The notes: generated by a model from the letters alone, not told the origin. DNA of 64,000 nucleotides from Strigamia acuminata (GCA_949358305.1 OX442319.1:14136001-14200000); one strand, 5' to 3'. Positions 21,860 to 33,900 are shown, counted from the stretch's first letter. Numbers and translations are program-made.

Positions 21860-22909
21860 GTGAACTGTGAACTGCACTCCTGCTGTCAGTTTTACATACA
21901 AACCGAGATGACCAAAACCAAAGAAGAAATGTCCAAAGCCAAAGAAGAAATGTCCAAAGCCAAAGCCAAAGAAGAAATGTCCAAAGCCAAAGAAGAAATG
22001 TCCAAAGTCAAAGAAGAAATGTCCAAAGCCAAAGAAGAAATGGCCAAAGCCAAAGATGAAATGTCCAAAGCCAAAGAAGAAATGTCCAAAGCCATAGATG
22101 AAATGTCTAAAGCTATAGATGAAATGTCCAAAGTCGAAATGTCCAAAGCCAAAGAAGAAATGGCCAAAGCCAAAGATGAAATGTCCAAAGCCCTGGACAT
22201 AATGCCCAAAGCTAAAGACGAAATGTCCAAAGTCGAAATGTCCGAAGCCAAAGAAAAAATGTCCAAAGCCAAAGAAGAAATGTCCAAAGCCAAAGATGAA
22301 ATGTCCAAAGCCATAGATGAAATGTCCAAAGCTATAGATGAAATGTCCAAAGCCACGGACATAATGCCCAAAGCTAAAGACGAAATGTCCAAAGTCGAAA
22401 TGTCCAAAGCCAAAGAAGAAATGGCCAAAGCCAAAGATAAAATGTCCAAAGCCCTGGACATAATGCCCAAAGCTAAAGACGAAATGTCCAAAGTCGAAAT
22501 GTCCAAAGCCAAAGAAGAAATGTCCAAAGCCAAAGAAGAAATGTCCAAAGCCAAAGAAGAAATGTCCAAAGCCGAGGACAAAATGTCCAAAGCCGAGGAC
22601 AAAATGTTCAAAGCCGAGGACAAAATGTCCAAAGCCAAAGATGAAATGTCCAAAGCCATGGACAAAATGCCCATAGCTAAAGACGAAATGGCCAAAGCTA
22701 AAGACGAAATGGCCAAAGCCAAAGACGAAATGGCCAAAGCCGAAGATGAAATGTCCAAAGCCGAAGATGAAATGTCCAAAGCCGAAGATGAAATGTCCAA
22801 AGCCATGGACGAAATGTCCAAAGCCATGGACGATAAGTCCAAAGTCTTGGACGAACTGTCCAAAGCCTTGGACGATAAGTCCAAAGCCTCGGACGAAATG
22901 CAAGCTTGA
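21860..22909 (+). CDS. Heptad-repeat coiled-coil ORF encoded by a 21-bp minisatellite
   Basis: A 349-codon frame (the repeat proper starts at ATG 21908) made almost only of the seven-residue unit M-S-K-A-K-E-E and variants (MSKAKDE, MSKAIDE, MAKAKDE, MSKAEDE). Met and Ala at positions a and d make an ideal heptad, so a long parallel coiled coil is expected. Some units are five residues (MSKVE) or nine residues (MSKAKAKEE); every indel keeps the frame. The tail ends LDDKSKASDEMQA. Two minus-strand frames are also open over the whole array, so the open frame alone proves little. No family was recognised; the Lys/Glu/Ala-rich amphipathic helix is loosely like LEA-type proteins, but the period is 7, not 11. 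The first AATAAA is at about 23113. Confidence 0.45.
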   Translation: MNCELHSCCQFYIQTEMTKTKEEMSKAKEEMSKAKAKEEMSKAKEEMSKVKEEMSKAKEEMAKAKDEMSKAKEEMSKAIDEMSKAIDEMSKVEMSKAKEEMAKAKDEMSKALDIMPKAKDEMSKVEMSEAKEKMSKAKEEMSKAKDEMSKAIDEMSKAIDEMSKATDIMPKAKDEMSKVEMSKAKEEMAKAKDKMSKALDIMPKAKDEMSKVEMSKAKEEMSKAKEEMSKAKEEMSKAEDKMSKAEDKMFKAEDKMSKAKDEMSKAMDKMPIAKDEMAKAKDEMAKAKDEMAKAEDEMSKAEDEMSKAEDEMSKAMDEMSKAMDDKSKVLDELSKALDDKSKASDEMQA

Positions 22910-23107
22910 GCAACTTTAAAAATCGTAAATGTTTTAATAGAAAAATTGTAACATTGAGAATAGTGAAAGACAAATAATTCTAAGACAGTTTATCAAATTA
23001 TTTGTATAGATTTTGCCATTTAAGCAGACGAAAAATGTTCTTTGTATCAGTAAGTTTCAAGTTGTAAGCTTATTTCCGAGAAGTTAATGGTTTCGAGTTT
23101 GGTTCTG

Positions 23108-23310
23108 TTTGAAAATAAAAATTAATTTGAAAATAAAAATTAATTTGAAAATAAAAATTAATTTGAAAATAAAAATTAATTTGAAAATAAAAATTAATTT
23201 GAAAATAAAAATTAATTTGAGAATAAAAATTAATGTGATTGAAAATAAAAATTAATTTGAAAATTAAAAATTAATTTGAGAATAAAAATTCATGTGATTG
23301 AAAATAAAAA
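23108..23310. repeat. 18-bp tandem repeat
   Basis: About ten copies of GAAAATAAAAATTAATTT, the last few interrupted by TGTGATT. Non-coding, A/T only apart from one G per unit. Confidence 0.9.
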
Positions 23311-23343
23311 TGTAATTGGAACTTTGCTCGCATTCAAGTTTTA

Positions 23344-23613
23344 TTATTCACAAATATTTGTAACTATCACCGTCAAATAAAATAGATTATTACACAATGC
23401 ATATCGATATTCTGATAAATTTCGTTCAAGTATAACTAAAAAGTCGCTGAAGAGACGAAGGTTAATGAGCGTATTATCATAAACTGAAAAATTTTCCTTT
23501 CTCATATGTTTGAAAGTGTCTGTGGCCGGCGGTTTTTCGTGCACTGTCTCAATGTCATCATCTTTTTCCTCGGACACTTTGGCTTCCAATTCTTGCCATC
23601 TCTCTTTTCCCAA
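23344..23613 (-). CDS. Uncharacterised 3' exon, about 90 residues
   Basis: An open frame with a charged start (LGKERWQELEAKVSEEKDDD) and a more hydrophobic end, stopping in ..NICE. An AATAAA signal follows the stop within 6 bases on the minus strand, which favours a real gene end. A possible acceptor (AATCAG) lies just upstream near 23635. Upstream on the same strand a possible exon (RLLEYIARETVATKC, near 23945) ends at a GTGAGT donor. I could not join these in one phase, and no family is recognised. Confidence 0.3.
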   Translation of the reverse strand: MGKERWQELEAKVSEEKDDDIETVHEKPPATDTFKHMRKENFSVYDNTLINLRLFSDFLVILERNLSEYRYALCNNLFYLTVIVTNICE

Positions 23614-24366
23614 GGATGTGGCGAACTTCCTTCCTGATTAGTGCTCGTTCCTTGACTCAACGAATACCGTCGATCACGTCTTGGACTCGACGCACTCGAA
23701 ATGCTCGTCCGCGTTTCCTCCATCACGAGATGAATAAAATACTTGATAAGTCGAAGGCAGGCGAAGCTGGTGTTTCTTGATATGTGGGTTGATGAACAAA
23801 TTGCTGCAAGTGCTCCAAATCTCATCAAATCGAATGAAGTTGGTGGGAAAGTGGCATGACCGTTCCTTGAGGGATTTGATGAGACACGTACAACTACTGT
23901 CATCTTCAGCGACTCACCACATTTTGTTGCCACGGTTTCACGCGCGATATACTCCAACAATCGATCGTTATTTGATTTATTGTTTGAAATTAAAATGAAA
24001 TAAAAATGGGAAATGAAGTTTGTTCGTTCTATGCAATAGCACTTTTTAATTTTAAGTCGATCTTTTTGACATCCGTCTCGAATTTTCATTGTTTTTCTTT
24101 TTTTTGACAACATTTTAGCTTAAAAATTTTACATTTCTAACCTTAATTGTCAATAATAAGTATGGATGGATGGTGAGAATTGCCAATTATAAGACTTAAG
24201 TACAATTTAAAACAAGAAGAAAAATAAATGTCCGAAAACAAACAAATAGTAAAAATGAAAAAGAAAGAAAAACATAATAATATTTGTCATTTTACACTTT
24301 GATACAAATTTTGAGATGTTCAAGTCACACGTCGCTCGCCGTCTTAACAGGCTTTGCCAACAATTT

Positions 24367-25344
24367 CTAGTTTTTCGGTTTGCTTTTCTCGTTTGTCGTC
24401 GGATTGGTGGGCTCGGGGGCAGGCACGATGGGCGCGTCGGGTTTCTTCGTCTTTTCCGATTTAGTTGGCGACTTAGTTGTCGTACCGGTCGCAGGTCTGG
24501 TGGCTGGGTTTGGAGGATTCGTTTTTCGTGTCAGCGATATTCGTTTTGGCCGCCCGCGCGTTTTAATTTTACTGTCTCGACCCGAAGTCGCGTCCGCCGT
24601 CTCTTTCGTAGGCACATCAGCAGCGTTTCTCGGACTGCGAATGCTCGGCGCTCGCAAAAGCGTCCCCTCCCGCCTCTTAAGCGGCGACCTCGGCATCTTT
24701 TTCTCTCCTTTTCGCTCCTTCCTGCTTCCAGTCAGGAGTTTGGGGTCGTGCTGAATCGGAAGAAGCGCGTGCTGTCTCTTTTTTCGCTCCGGTATGGGAG
24801 TATGACCGATCGAGGCTTTGATGAGCGGCGAGAGCAGGATTTTGTCCTTTGCTTTGCGCCCCGGATGCAGATCTTTGTGCAGCCTGGGCGGTTTGGGCAT
24901 TTCGGGGATGGGGTTCCTAATGCGCGGCTGGCGCACTTGAAACTCGGGCGGGAAAGCTCGCCGCTGCTGTCGGAAGGGCGCTGGCTGCGCGGGCACTACC
25001 CGACGGAGAATCTTCGTGATGGGAAGCCTGTTTGGATTGATCGAGGCGGTTCTCGGGCACACGTAGTATTTTCCGTCCACGTTTCGCCGCCGCAGCACAC
25101 CGCCGGCGATGCCTTTCTTCAGCGAGTCTTTGACACCGTCCTTGAGGTCTTTCGATGTCAACGGAACGCGATGGGCACTTTGAATGTAGTTGGCAATCTG
25201 GCTGGCCGTTGCACCTCCACCCGGCCCGAAAAGTTGGATGGCTTTCATTACTAGTCGAAACATTTTTTCCATCTTGAATCCATTTTGTACGTTTCGGGCG
25301 CTTCGATCCATACCGGCCACCATGTTGTTTGTCCGGCCACCCAT
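24367..25344 (-). CDS. H15 (linker-histone fold) basic protein A
   Basis: An intronless 325-aa frame. Residues about 26-96 form an H1/H5-type winged helix: KMFRLVMKAIQLFGPGGGAT, a TSKDLKDGVKDSLKKGI middle and the final VLRRRNVDGKYYVC. A long Lys/Arg/Pro/Ser/Thr tail follows with SP and TP steps (RRVVPAQPAPF, GRPKRISLTRK, TTTKSPTKSEKTKKP), as in H1 C-terminal tails that bind linker DNA. It is far longer and richer in Pro than somatic H1, so a germline or sperm chromatin role is possible. It lies head-to-head with a paralogue at 25691. Confidence 0.75.
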   Translation of the reverse strand: MGGRTNNMVAGMDRSARNVQNGFKMEKMFRLVMKAIQLFGPGGGATASQIANYIQSAHRVPLTSKDLKDGVKDSLKKGIAGGVLRRRNVDGKYYVCPRTASINPNRLPITKILRRVVPAQPAPFRQQRRAFPPEFQVRQPRIRNPIPEMPKPPRLHKDLHPGRKAKDKILLSPLIKASIGHTPIPERKKRQHALLPIQHDPKLLTGSRKERKGEKKMPRSPLKRREGTLLRAPSIRSPRNAADVPTKETADATSGRDSKIKTRGRPKRISLTRKTNPPNPATRPATGTTTKSPTKSEKTKKPDAPIVPAPEPTNPTTNEKSKPKN

Positions 25345-25690
25345 TTTTTTTTGTCAGCGGCGACGCATGTACCAAAATGTGTGACAAAATGTGTGACGGT
25401 CACTTGAATATACGATTCTTCTAATGGCGGACAACTGTTCTGCACACAATAAACGAACGGCGCGTCCAAATCGCGCGCAGCTAAACCTTTTCTTTTCTTT
25501 TCTTTCGCTTTGATTGTCGCGCGAGGTGTGACTGAATAATCAAGAAAATGTTGTCATAGTTACTGGTTTGTTGTCAAATTTTGTTCTGAAATCCCATAAG
25601 CAGCAAGGGTTTAAAAACCCACTCTTTCCTCCCTCCGAGTTTGCCAACTAAATTCCAGGCCGCTAACTTAATGCGGCTTAGTCGCTGAAG
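25345..25690. promoter_or_regulatory. Shared divergent promoter region of the H15 pair
   Basis: 346 bp between two divergent start codons. It contains T-rich stretches (CTTTTCTTTTCTTTTCTTTCG near 25490) and no TATA box that I trust. Co-regulation is inferred from the arrangement only. Confidence 0.45.
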
Positions 25691-26752
25691 ATGGGTTTGC
25701 CCAGTCCCACTGACCATGTCGATGGACACAGTGGCAGTGGCAGGGCCGGAATATCGAAATACTCGAATTGTGCTCGCGGTGGACAATCTGGACACGTTAG
25801 AAGCAGCAGCCAGCATCGTTTCGACGTGGGAAGCTTCCGAGGTGGCAGTTTCTATCCCACCAATGACGTAGAAGGGAATAAAGCCATCGGGATCGGGGTC
25901 GGAACGTGCACGGCGCTTGGAATGGGCAAAGGATGCTGCACGAACCCGGCGAAAGGAACCACGGGCAGCCCCGGCGCACCGACCGAGAAGAGCGGGTGTG
26001 CGACGCCCGAAGGTTGCCGTTGCGTGAATTTGGACGATCCGCAGAAAGTGTTTAAGTTGGTGCTTCAAGCGATACGACATATAAACGACGGCGAAGGCGC
26101 CACGCCGGTCGAAATACATTGCTACATGAGGAAACATCACAGGATGCCGGATGACGAAGACAAGCTGATGCAGATTGTGAAGGATTCGTTGAAGAGGGGC
26201 ATTTGCATCGGTTGCTTACGACGGCGTTACTGCGATGGCAAATATTACATTTCGCAGAAGTCGAGCGGGAGATCGAAACGAAAGCCGAACGCGGGTGCGG
26301 GACGAGAGGCGGCGTCGGGTAAAAAAGCGACGTCGAAAAAGGCGGCGGCGAATAAAAAGAGAAAAAGGTGTCCACTGCCTATTAAGTCGAAAAAAAAATT
26401 CGAACTAAGTAAGGCGAGGTCGCGGCCGAAAGCCAAGAAAGGGTCTTTTAAAAAATCGAAAAGCAAGAAAAAAGGTGGCATTAATCCTAGGATGAAAAAT
26501 AAACTGAAATCAAAATGCCCGGCAAAAAAGAATAACAAACGCAAAGCCGCGGCCACGAGTAAAGCCAAAGGAAAATGCAAATCGAAAAGTGCGCGGCCGA
26601 AAGCGAAATGTCCGAAACCTTCGGAATCGCCGTCAGAGTGCCCCAAGAAAACCAAGTGCTCGCTTTTCCCAAACATTTGGCCCAATTTCGAAATGAAAGC
26701 TGCCAACAAAGTGGACTGCATATGGGACGACATTCCGCCATTCCGATGGTAA
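25691..26752 (+). CDS. H15 (linker-histone fold) basic protein B, Cys-rich
   Basis: An intronless 353-aa frame to TAA at 26750-26752. The H15 domain is at about 115-190: KVFKLVLQAIRHINDGEGAT, then KLMQIVKDSLKRGI and LRRRYCDGKYYIS, clearly paralogous to protein A. A very basic Lys/Arg/Ser tail follows with many Cys (KRKRCPLP, KLKSKCPAKK, KCPKPSESPSECPKKTKC) and an acidic/aromatic end (CIWDDIPPFRW). Cys plus Lys/Arg-rich tails suit sperm nuclear basic proteins, where disulfides lock chromatin. The first 75 codons are Gly/Ser-rich and low in quality. Another frame there (ATG 25717, 51 codons) reads at least as protein-like, so the true start may be the Met at 25922 or the leader may be an upstream ORF. 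A GAGT tetranucleotide run follows the stop. Confidence 0.72.
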   Translation: MGLPSPTDHVDGHSGSGRAGISKYSNCARGGQSGHVRSSSQHRFDVGSFRGGSFYPTNDVEGNKAIGIGVGTCTALGMGKGCCTNPAKGTTGSPGAPTEKSGCATPEGCRCVNLDDPQKVFKLVLQAIRHINDGEGATPVEIHCYMRKHHRMPDDEDKLMQIVKDSLKRGICIGCLRRRYCDGKYYISQKSSGRSKRKPNAGAGREAASGKKATSKKAAANKKRKRCPLPIKSKKKFELSKARSRPKAKKGSFKKSKSKKKGGINPRMKNKLKSKCPAKKNNKRKAAATSKAKGKCKSKSARPKAKCPKPSESPSECPKKTKCSLFPNIWPNFEMKAANKVDCIWDDIPPFRW

Positions 26753-27984
26753 TGAGTGAGTGAGTGAGTGAGTGGCATGTAACCAGCGAATTCATCTTCA
26801 GCGACTATGTTACTTTGGTTTTTGTTGTCATAAATTGTCCAATGTAATGAATATGTTGTGAGAATAATTTTTTCTCTTTTTTCTCTGTTGCTTATTCTTT
26901 TTTGGATACGGATTTAAAATTACAAATTTATAGAAAAATGGAGTCAATAAAAATAGTATGTATTTTGATTTAACTTATGTTCCTTTACGCTCGTTTCGTT
27001 TCGTTTTGTTTGTTTGTTGACTGCTTATTTTTCTATTATCGTGATTTGAAATTTAGCCAGAAATTTGAATTAAAATGTGATATTTTATTTGACCAGTTTG
27101 ACCCTGTTGTGCACAACATTTCAATTGCTATGATGATTGAACATGAGTAGTTTTAATGAATAATCAAGCTCTTCTTCTATTTGTTCCACACTAATTAATA
27201 GTTCACCATCCTTTGACTTGTGAGTGCAGCCGAGTGCAACTGCAAGGAGTCATTTTTCAAGGCTACACTATTGATTCCCTCCAATTACCAACTACCTGCA
27301 ATGTTTACATCACTAAAAAACAACAGCCAACACACCAACTCTCTCTTTCTCCCTATATTTCCTTCTCCAATTCAATTCAAATTGAAATGATTGACAAACA
27401 AAAAACATTTACCACACTAACCTCATTTTTCATTTTTTTTTAATTTAGCAAAAACAATCACGTGAATTAAAATTGGCAAATTATAAAAAGCGAATTGTGT
27501 CTTCACCTTTTGTCCGAAACGTTGCGACACAAACAATTAACACGCACGTGTAACACACGTCACAGAAAATACCAAAAGAGGAAGAAAAAAAAGGAATCGT
27601 TTAAATCATTTCAATATGTAATTAGCCCGAACGACAATTAAATGAAGCAGTGTAGGATAATATTGAAGCATTCCACTCGAAACGAGAGCAGGTAAATGCG
27701 AATTTCTGACATTTTCCACGGTTTTTGTCCACTTTAAGCGACCACCACGGGCATTTCCGAGTGCGATGATGGCCTTTGACGAGTTACACACATCAATTTC
27801 TTGTGTAAATCCATAAAAGCGTGCAAACAAATACCCGGTTCTCCTCGGAACTGGGTGCGAGCGGGTCGACCGATGATTTTAACCAAAAACTGGTCTTAAC
27901 CGGACTGATTTCGTCGTTTCGTGAGATAAAAACGAAAGTGGGTGCTGCGGGACGAGTACAACGACTTGCTATTGGGTCGGTGCG
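26753..27984. other. Intergenic region and probable 5' UTR of the SLC12 gene
   Basis: No gene recognised. 26755-26775 is a short (GAGT)n run. A poly(A) signal AATAAA near 26946 may end the H15 B transcript. Confidence 0.5.
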
Positions 27985-30900
27985 ATGAACGGTAAGAGCT
28001 CTTCGCGGTTCGAAGTGAGTCAGGTGTCGGATGGGGTGTCGAGCGAGCCGGAGTTGCAGGAGTATCAGCAGACTGACGACTCGTACGTTGTGAGTTTGAG
28101 GAATTTGACCTGCGAAGCGCTGCCGCGGATTGACTTGTATCGGAACGAGGATTCGTTGGCGCGGGCGGTGCGGCCGACACTCGATGAGTTGCATTATGGA
28201 TCTCGGCCGAGAAAAGTGAGTTCAACTTTATTTTATTTATTTCTGCTTAATTTAGCAGACTAAAAAGAATTTTTAGGTGTAAATAGGTTTTTTTTTATGT
28301 GGGTAAAATAGCATTTTGACGAATTTTTCGTACAAGAGCATGTTTCAGATATATAAAAAGGCACTTTTATATTTGAAAAGGCACTTTTTCTGTATAGAAA
28401 TGAACGTTTTTAGGAAAATCCACACTTTTTGGCGTAAAATGCATCTTTCATACGCGTAAATGCACTCCTTAGTTGCTAAAAGTTACTTATATAAACATGT
28501 GCAAATCTTGCGTAACCTGCGTGCCCCTCGGATACACATTAATTTATAACTCGTAGATTAGTATCAAACATATCTTGCGATTTACTCAAGTGTATTCAAA
28601 ATTACGAGACAATAACAATCCATCAATACCAATCATCTGTACACACAATTAAAATTTCATGGTTGTTTGCTCTCACTTCTATTCTATTTCACCATGGCAA
28701 CTTCAGCCTCAACTTCCTACAGTATTAAAGCAATTAAAAAAGAAAAACAATTTTCTAACGAAGATTTACATCTCAAGATTCATAAAGCATTTGTTTAATT
28801 AAATCGTGTTTTGCAGGCAAGCATGCTGCCCCCATTGCCCAAAATGTGCAACAGCGGCAGCCCAGCGCATCAGAAATTCGGTTGGATTCAAGGTGTCTTA
28901 GTACGTATCATTTACTAATGTTTATTTTTATATAATTAATTAATTTTTTCAATTAGATTTTAAATATTATGAATTTATGGGGACCGATGTTATTTCTACG
29001 CACGTCATGGCTGGTTGGGCAAGGAGGACTCCGTGAGTTTATTTCTTTTGTTGATTTTTTAATTTTATATTTTTAATTTTGATTTAAATTAATTTCATTT
29101 TAAGTCGAAGGAATCCTCGTTATTTTATTTTCCGCGGTTATTACGACCATAACTGCGCTCTCCACGTCTGCAATTGCAACCAACGGCGAGGTCAAAGGAG
29201 GTAAGTGACTTTGACTAGAGAAAGAAGTAATAAATTGACAATTGGAGTGACAATTGCAGGTGGCACTTATTACATGTTGTCACGGAGTCTCGGACCTGAG
29301 TATGGTGGCGCGATCGGACTCATTTTTGCACTTGCCAATATGGTTGGAGTCGCGATGAATATAGTCGGGTTTTGTGAATCGTTGCTTAATTTATTGAAAG
29401 TGAGTTTTAATCTTTTGGATTTTATTGGATTTTATTTAATTTTATTTAATTTTTAAATTTTTAAATTTTTAGTTGTTTGATGTTCAAATTTTCGATGGTG
29501 GGGTGAACGACACGCGTGTGATCGGTTCTTGCGTTGTTGTTGTTTGCACGATTATTTGCCTCATTGGAATGGAGTGGGTGAATAAGTTGCAGACGATTCT
29601 TCTTATCACGCTGTTGACCGCCATTACTGATGTTATTGTGGGGAGTTTTTTACCGGTTACTACTAGTCAGAGGGCCGTGGGAATCACAGGATGGAGCGGT
29701 AAGTGTGTGTTGGCAAACTCGTGTGATACGGTAGTAATTGGTTGATTGGTAGGTTGATAGGTAGGTGATATTAAGATGTGGTGTGTGTACTGTATGGGTG
29801 TAAACTAATCGGATAGTTTTAAAAGCAACATTTGCCATTTCAAAGTCTACAAGATTTCAAACATTTCTGGGCAGTCCTGAAAAAATTAAAAATGCTGGAA
29901 ATCTAAAGAAATCATAAGAATTTTATATGGAATCTTAAAAAATCATTAGAAATCCTAAGAAATCCATATCAAACCTTATTACGAAATTATTAAAATCATT
30001 AAATCCTAAGAAATCCATATCAAATCTTATGAAATCTTTAGAAATCCAAATTAAATTCTTAGAAATCCATATTAAATCCTAATATTTGAAGCAAATTGGT
30101 AAAAAATCCCATCATTTGTAGCAAAATCATAAGAAATTTCTACATTTGTAACAAAATCTTAAGAAATCCCAACATTTTTATTTTTAGTAAACTCTTAACA
30201 CACCATTGAGTCTAATCTCAAAATCCTTCTAAAACCTCAAGCCAAATCTTAAAATCTTCAAGCAATCCACGTCAAATCCTCAAACAAAACCCAAAGTCCA
30301 CAACACCAAAAACCCAAAATCCACAACACCAAAAACCCAAAATCCACAACCCAAAAACCCACAATCAATCTCACGCCACCCATTGATCCACATCCCCACC
30401 GTCAGAGATACACAGCAATGAATGAAAACACCAATAAATACCTCACACAGACCCAAAACAAACGCTCAATACAACCTAAACTAATTCCCTATCAATTGAT
30501 CACTTACACAGCCTCAACTGCCTCTTCAAACCTCCTGCCAGACTACAGAGGTGAAACCTTCGCAACCATTTTTGCCGTATATTTCCCTTCTGCAACCGGA
30601 ATCCTAGCAGGAGCCAACGTCTCCGGAGAACTAAAAGTAAGTACTTGCTGTATTACCCATACCCCGCTTTAAGCCCCATGTCGCTGTACATGGGATTGAT
30701 TACCAACTGTGAGTCGCCTCATGGCCAGGGGAGGACTATGGGGCGTTTGGACACCATTCACGATAAGGAACAACACGACACGGAGAACACAAAGTTTGGC
30801 ATTATATAATCTTTATTATGATTGTCTAGGAGTTGTTTCAGCAACTCAGCCCAGTCCAACCGCTGACCACGTGGTCGGATTACATTGCCTGCCGTGCATT

Positions 30901-33900
30901 GCAGCATTCAAGTCATTGCGGATTTGAGAGCGATCTCGTTCCTCATTGTTGCGATCATAATCGCCATCGTCACCTACTTTCGTAGCACGACCAGTCAGCA
31001 TTGGACTGGGAATTGTACTGGGTTGGACGTGGGCATGTGGCAGACTTGTTAAATCCTCTATCTGTTTCCATTGGCTGCAACGGGAATGTAGCTCCGACAA
31101 AGGAGCTGCTGAGGATCAACCTCATAGTGTTGTCAGTGCCAACTGTTGCCAGTTGGTCACACAACGTTTAAACATTTCGGATACAAAGTTTATACCTGCA
31201 TGCTGGTAAAACTCGAACTGTACCGGCATGCGGCTTAAAGCGAGGTCATACGGTAAAACTCCCTCACAAATTAATTTTTCTTCACTCAAAGGACCCCCAA
31301 AGAGCCATTCCAAAGGGTACTTTATGGGCAATTTTCATCACAACATCGAGCTATCTCACTTTCGCCATCATTTCCGGTTTCTGCGTCATCAGAGATGCGA
31401 GCGGCAACGTGGACGATGTGCTGAGCGGCAATTACACAAACTGTTTGAATGGGACAGCGTGTGCGAGCGGTCTTGAGAACAGCTTTGTAGTATGTTTTGA
31501 CAGTACGAGAATTTGATTTGATCGTCGGGAATAATACAAATAAGTTTGATGCGCGTGTTTGCAGATGTTGGAGCTGGTTGCCGCCAACAGGTGGCTCATT
31601 TACGCGGGCAATTTTGCGGCGACGATCAGTTCGGCGCTGGCGTGTTTGGTGGGTGCGCCGAGAGTTTTTCAGGCTTTGTGTCGAGATAAGATATATCCCG
31701 GGATCGAGGTGTTTGGAAAGGGATACGGCAATAATGATGAGCCGGTCAGGAGTTACGGGATCACGTTTTTGATCGCAGTGGGCGTTATTTTGATCGGGGA
31801 TCTCAATGCGATTGCGTCCATCATGTCGAATTTCTTCATGGCGGCGTTTTGTTTGATTAATTTCGCCTGTTTCCATGCGGCGGTGGCCAAATCACCAGGT
31901 TAGATTCACATCGATTTCTTTCTTTTTAAATCTATCTGTGTTTGAACATTTGTAGGTTTCCGTCCAAGTTTCCACTGGTGGAACAAATGGGTGAGCTGTT
32001 TAGGTGCGATCATCTGTCTCGTGGTGATGTTTGTCATGAGCTGGATCACAGCCATCATCACAATCACCATTTGCTTGATGCTTTATCTCTACCTTTACTA
32101 CAAACAACCCAAAGTGAACTGGGGTTCCTCTGCCCAAGCAGAGGCGTATCGAAAAGCCCTGAAATCACTGCAACACTTGAACGAAGTGCACGAACATGTG
32201 AAAAACTACAGACCACAGTTGTTGGTGATGACTGGCAAATTATGCGCCAGGCCATCTCTCGTTGATTTTGCTTACCACATCAGCAAAGGAATTGGAGCAA
32301 TGGTCTGTGGACATGTAGTCCAGGTTTGTTGTTGTTTGTTTGAAAAAGCTTTGTGCTTTTGCTTCAATTTGAGTAATTTGTATTTGTTTTAAGGCGCCAA
32401 TTAGTTATGGACACCGCACAGATCTGTGTAAATTGAATAATTCGTGGCTGCTGAGAAGAAAGTGTAAAGCTTTTTACAGTATGGTGGCGAATGAAGATTT
32501 TGAAAATGGAGCTGTAAATCTTCTGCAGGTAAACAAGTGATGGAGTATCTGCTTTTGGATAGTTTGTGAGTGGCGGCCAGAGGAAGGTGACGACTGACGA
32601 GGTGTTTGGGATTGATATTGCCGTGGTTGTCTCGGGGTTGAGCTTTTTTTTACATTCTTCTCAATCTTTTCTTTCAGCTGTCCGGTATGGGAAAAGTCCG
32701 GCCGAATATGTTTCTTCTGGGATACAAAAGTAATTGGGCAACGTGTGACCCAAAAGAAGCAATTTCATACGTGAATATCATTCAGTGAGACTTTCTCAAC
32801 TCTATTGTGTTTACAAAACTAATCTAATTATTTTTGGCATTTCAGTAATGCTTTTGACATGCACATGGGAGTTGGTATTCTGCGCATGCCCTCTGGACTG
32901 GATTTCTCGTTTTTTACAGACACCGAGGAATTAAACAATGCAAAATCGCCCCCAATTATTGTCAACAATTCTGTTGACTCTGGACTAGATTTCATATCAT
33001 CTGTGGAGAGCATCAAGCAGATAAAACCCGAAGAAAACAAAAGTAAACCGAAGAAACAGTCGAAGAAAGAGCAACGAAAGAGAAGTTTAGTTCGGGAAAC
33101 ACCGAAGGAGGTGTTGGATCAAATTGATTATTTTCGATTAGTGCAGAGGGGAACTATTGATGTCTGGTGGCTGTACGATGATGGAGGTGATGAAAAAGAA
33201 TGGGAAGGATCGATAGATTGGTGTTTACGGCTAATTTTTGGTTTGTAGGATTGACAATATTGATTCCTGACATACTGACTAAGCGCAAGGAATGGAACAA
33301 GTGTGAACTTCGGGTGTTTGCGTTGGCGAATAGGAATAATCAAATGATCGAAGAGCAGAGAAAGTGAGATATGCTGTTTTTTGGATATGCCCAAGCAAAA
33401 AAGGTTCTGCAGCAATTTGTTAACCATTTCTGCATAACGTTTTTGGCATGCAATTTTTCTGCACAATTTTGCAGGAAAAAAAGAATTTTTTTTTTCTGCA
33501 GAATTGTGCAGATTTTTTTGTTACTGTGTGGTCTGGATTTTGTTGATTTTAATTGTATTTTAATTACAGTTTAGCGTCAATGTTGGGGAAATTTAGAATT
33601 GAATGTGAGCACGTGCACATCATATCGGATATATCGAAACCGGCTAAAGTCGAGACCAAGAATCAATTTACTAACATGGCGTCAAAGTTTATGAAAGATG
33701 AGCATGATGAAATGGCAATTACAGAAGAGAATCTGATAGAAAATGAAGAGAAGGTAGGTTTGCAACGTTATTGTGAGCGGAGCCAAACTGCATTAAGTCA
33801 TAATTTTCCAATGGTCTAGTAACTACCGTAAAGCTTCAAATAAAAGCTCGGGCAGAGTTCACTGGGGTGCTGTTCCAACGGCGAATCGGCTAAGGGCGAA

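Noticed and set aside
21833-22903. Two long minus-strand frames (356 and 330 codons) over the heptad array
   Set aside because: They are the unavoidable complement of a 21-bp repeat without stops in those phases; the products (GFGHF and ALDIS repeats) have no start context or plausible composition.
23777-24113. Histone-fold (CENP-S/TAF-like) reading of LLEYIARETVATKC
   Set aside because: The short similarity does not extend, and the exons could not be joined in one phase.
24316-25254. Plus-strand frame of 312 codons
   Set aside because: Antisense of H15 protein A; its Arg/Phe-rich product has no domain, while the minus frame has a clear H15 fold.
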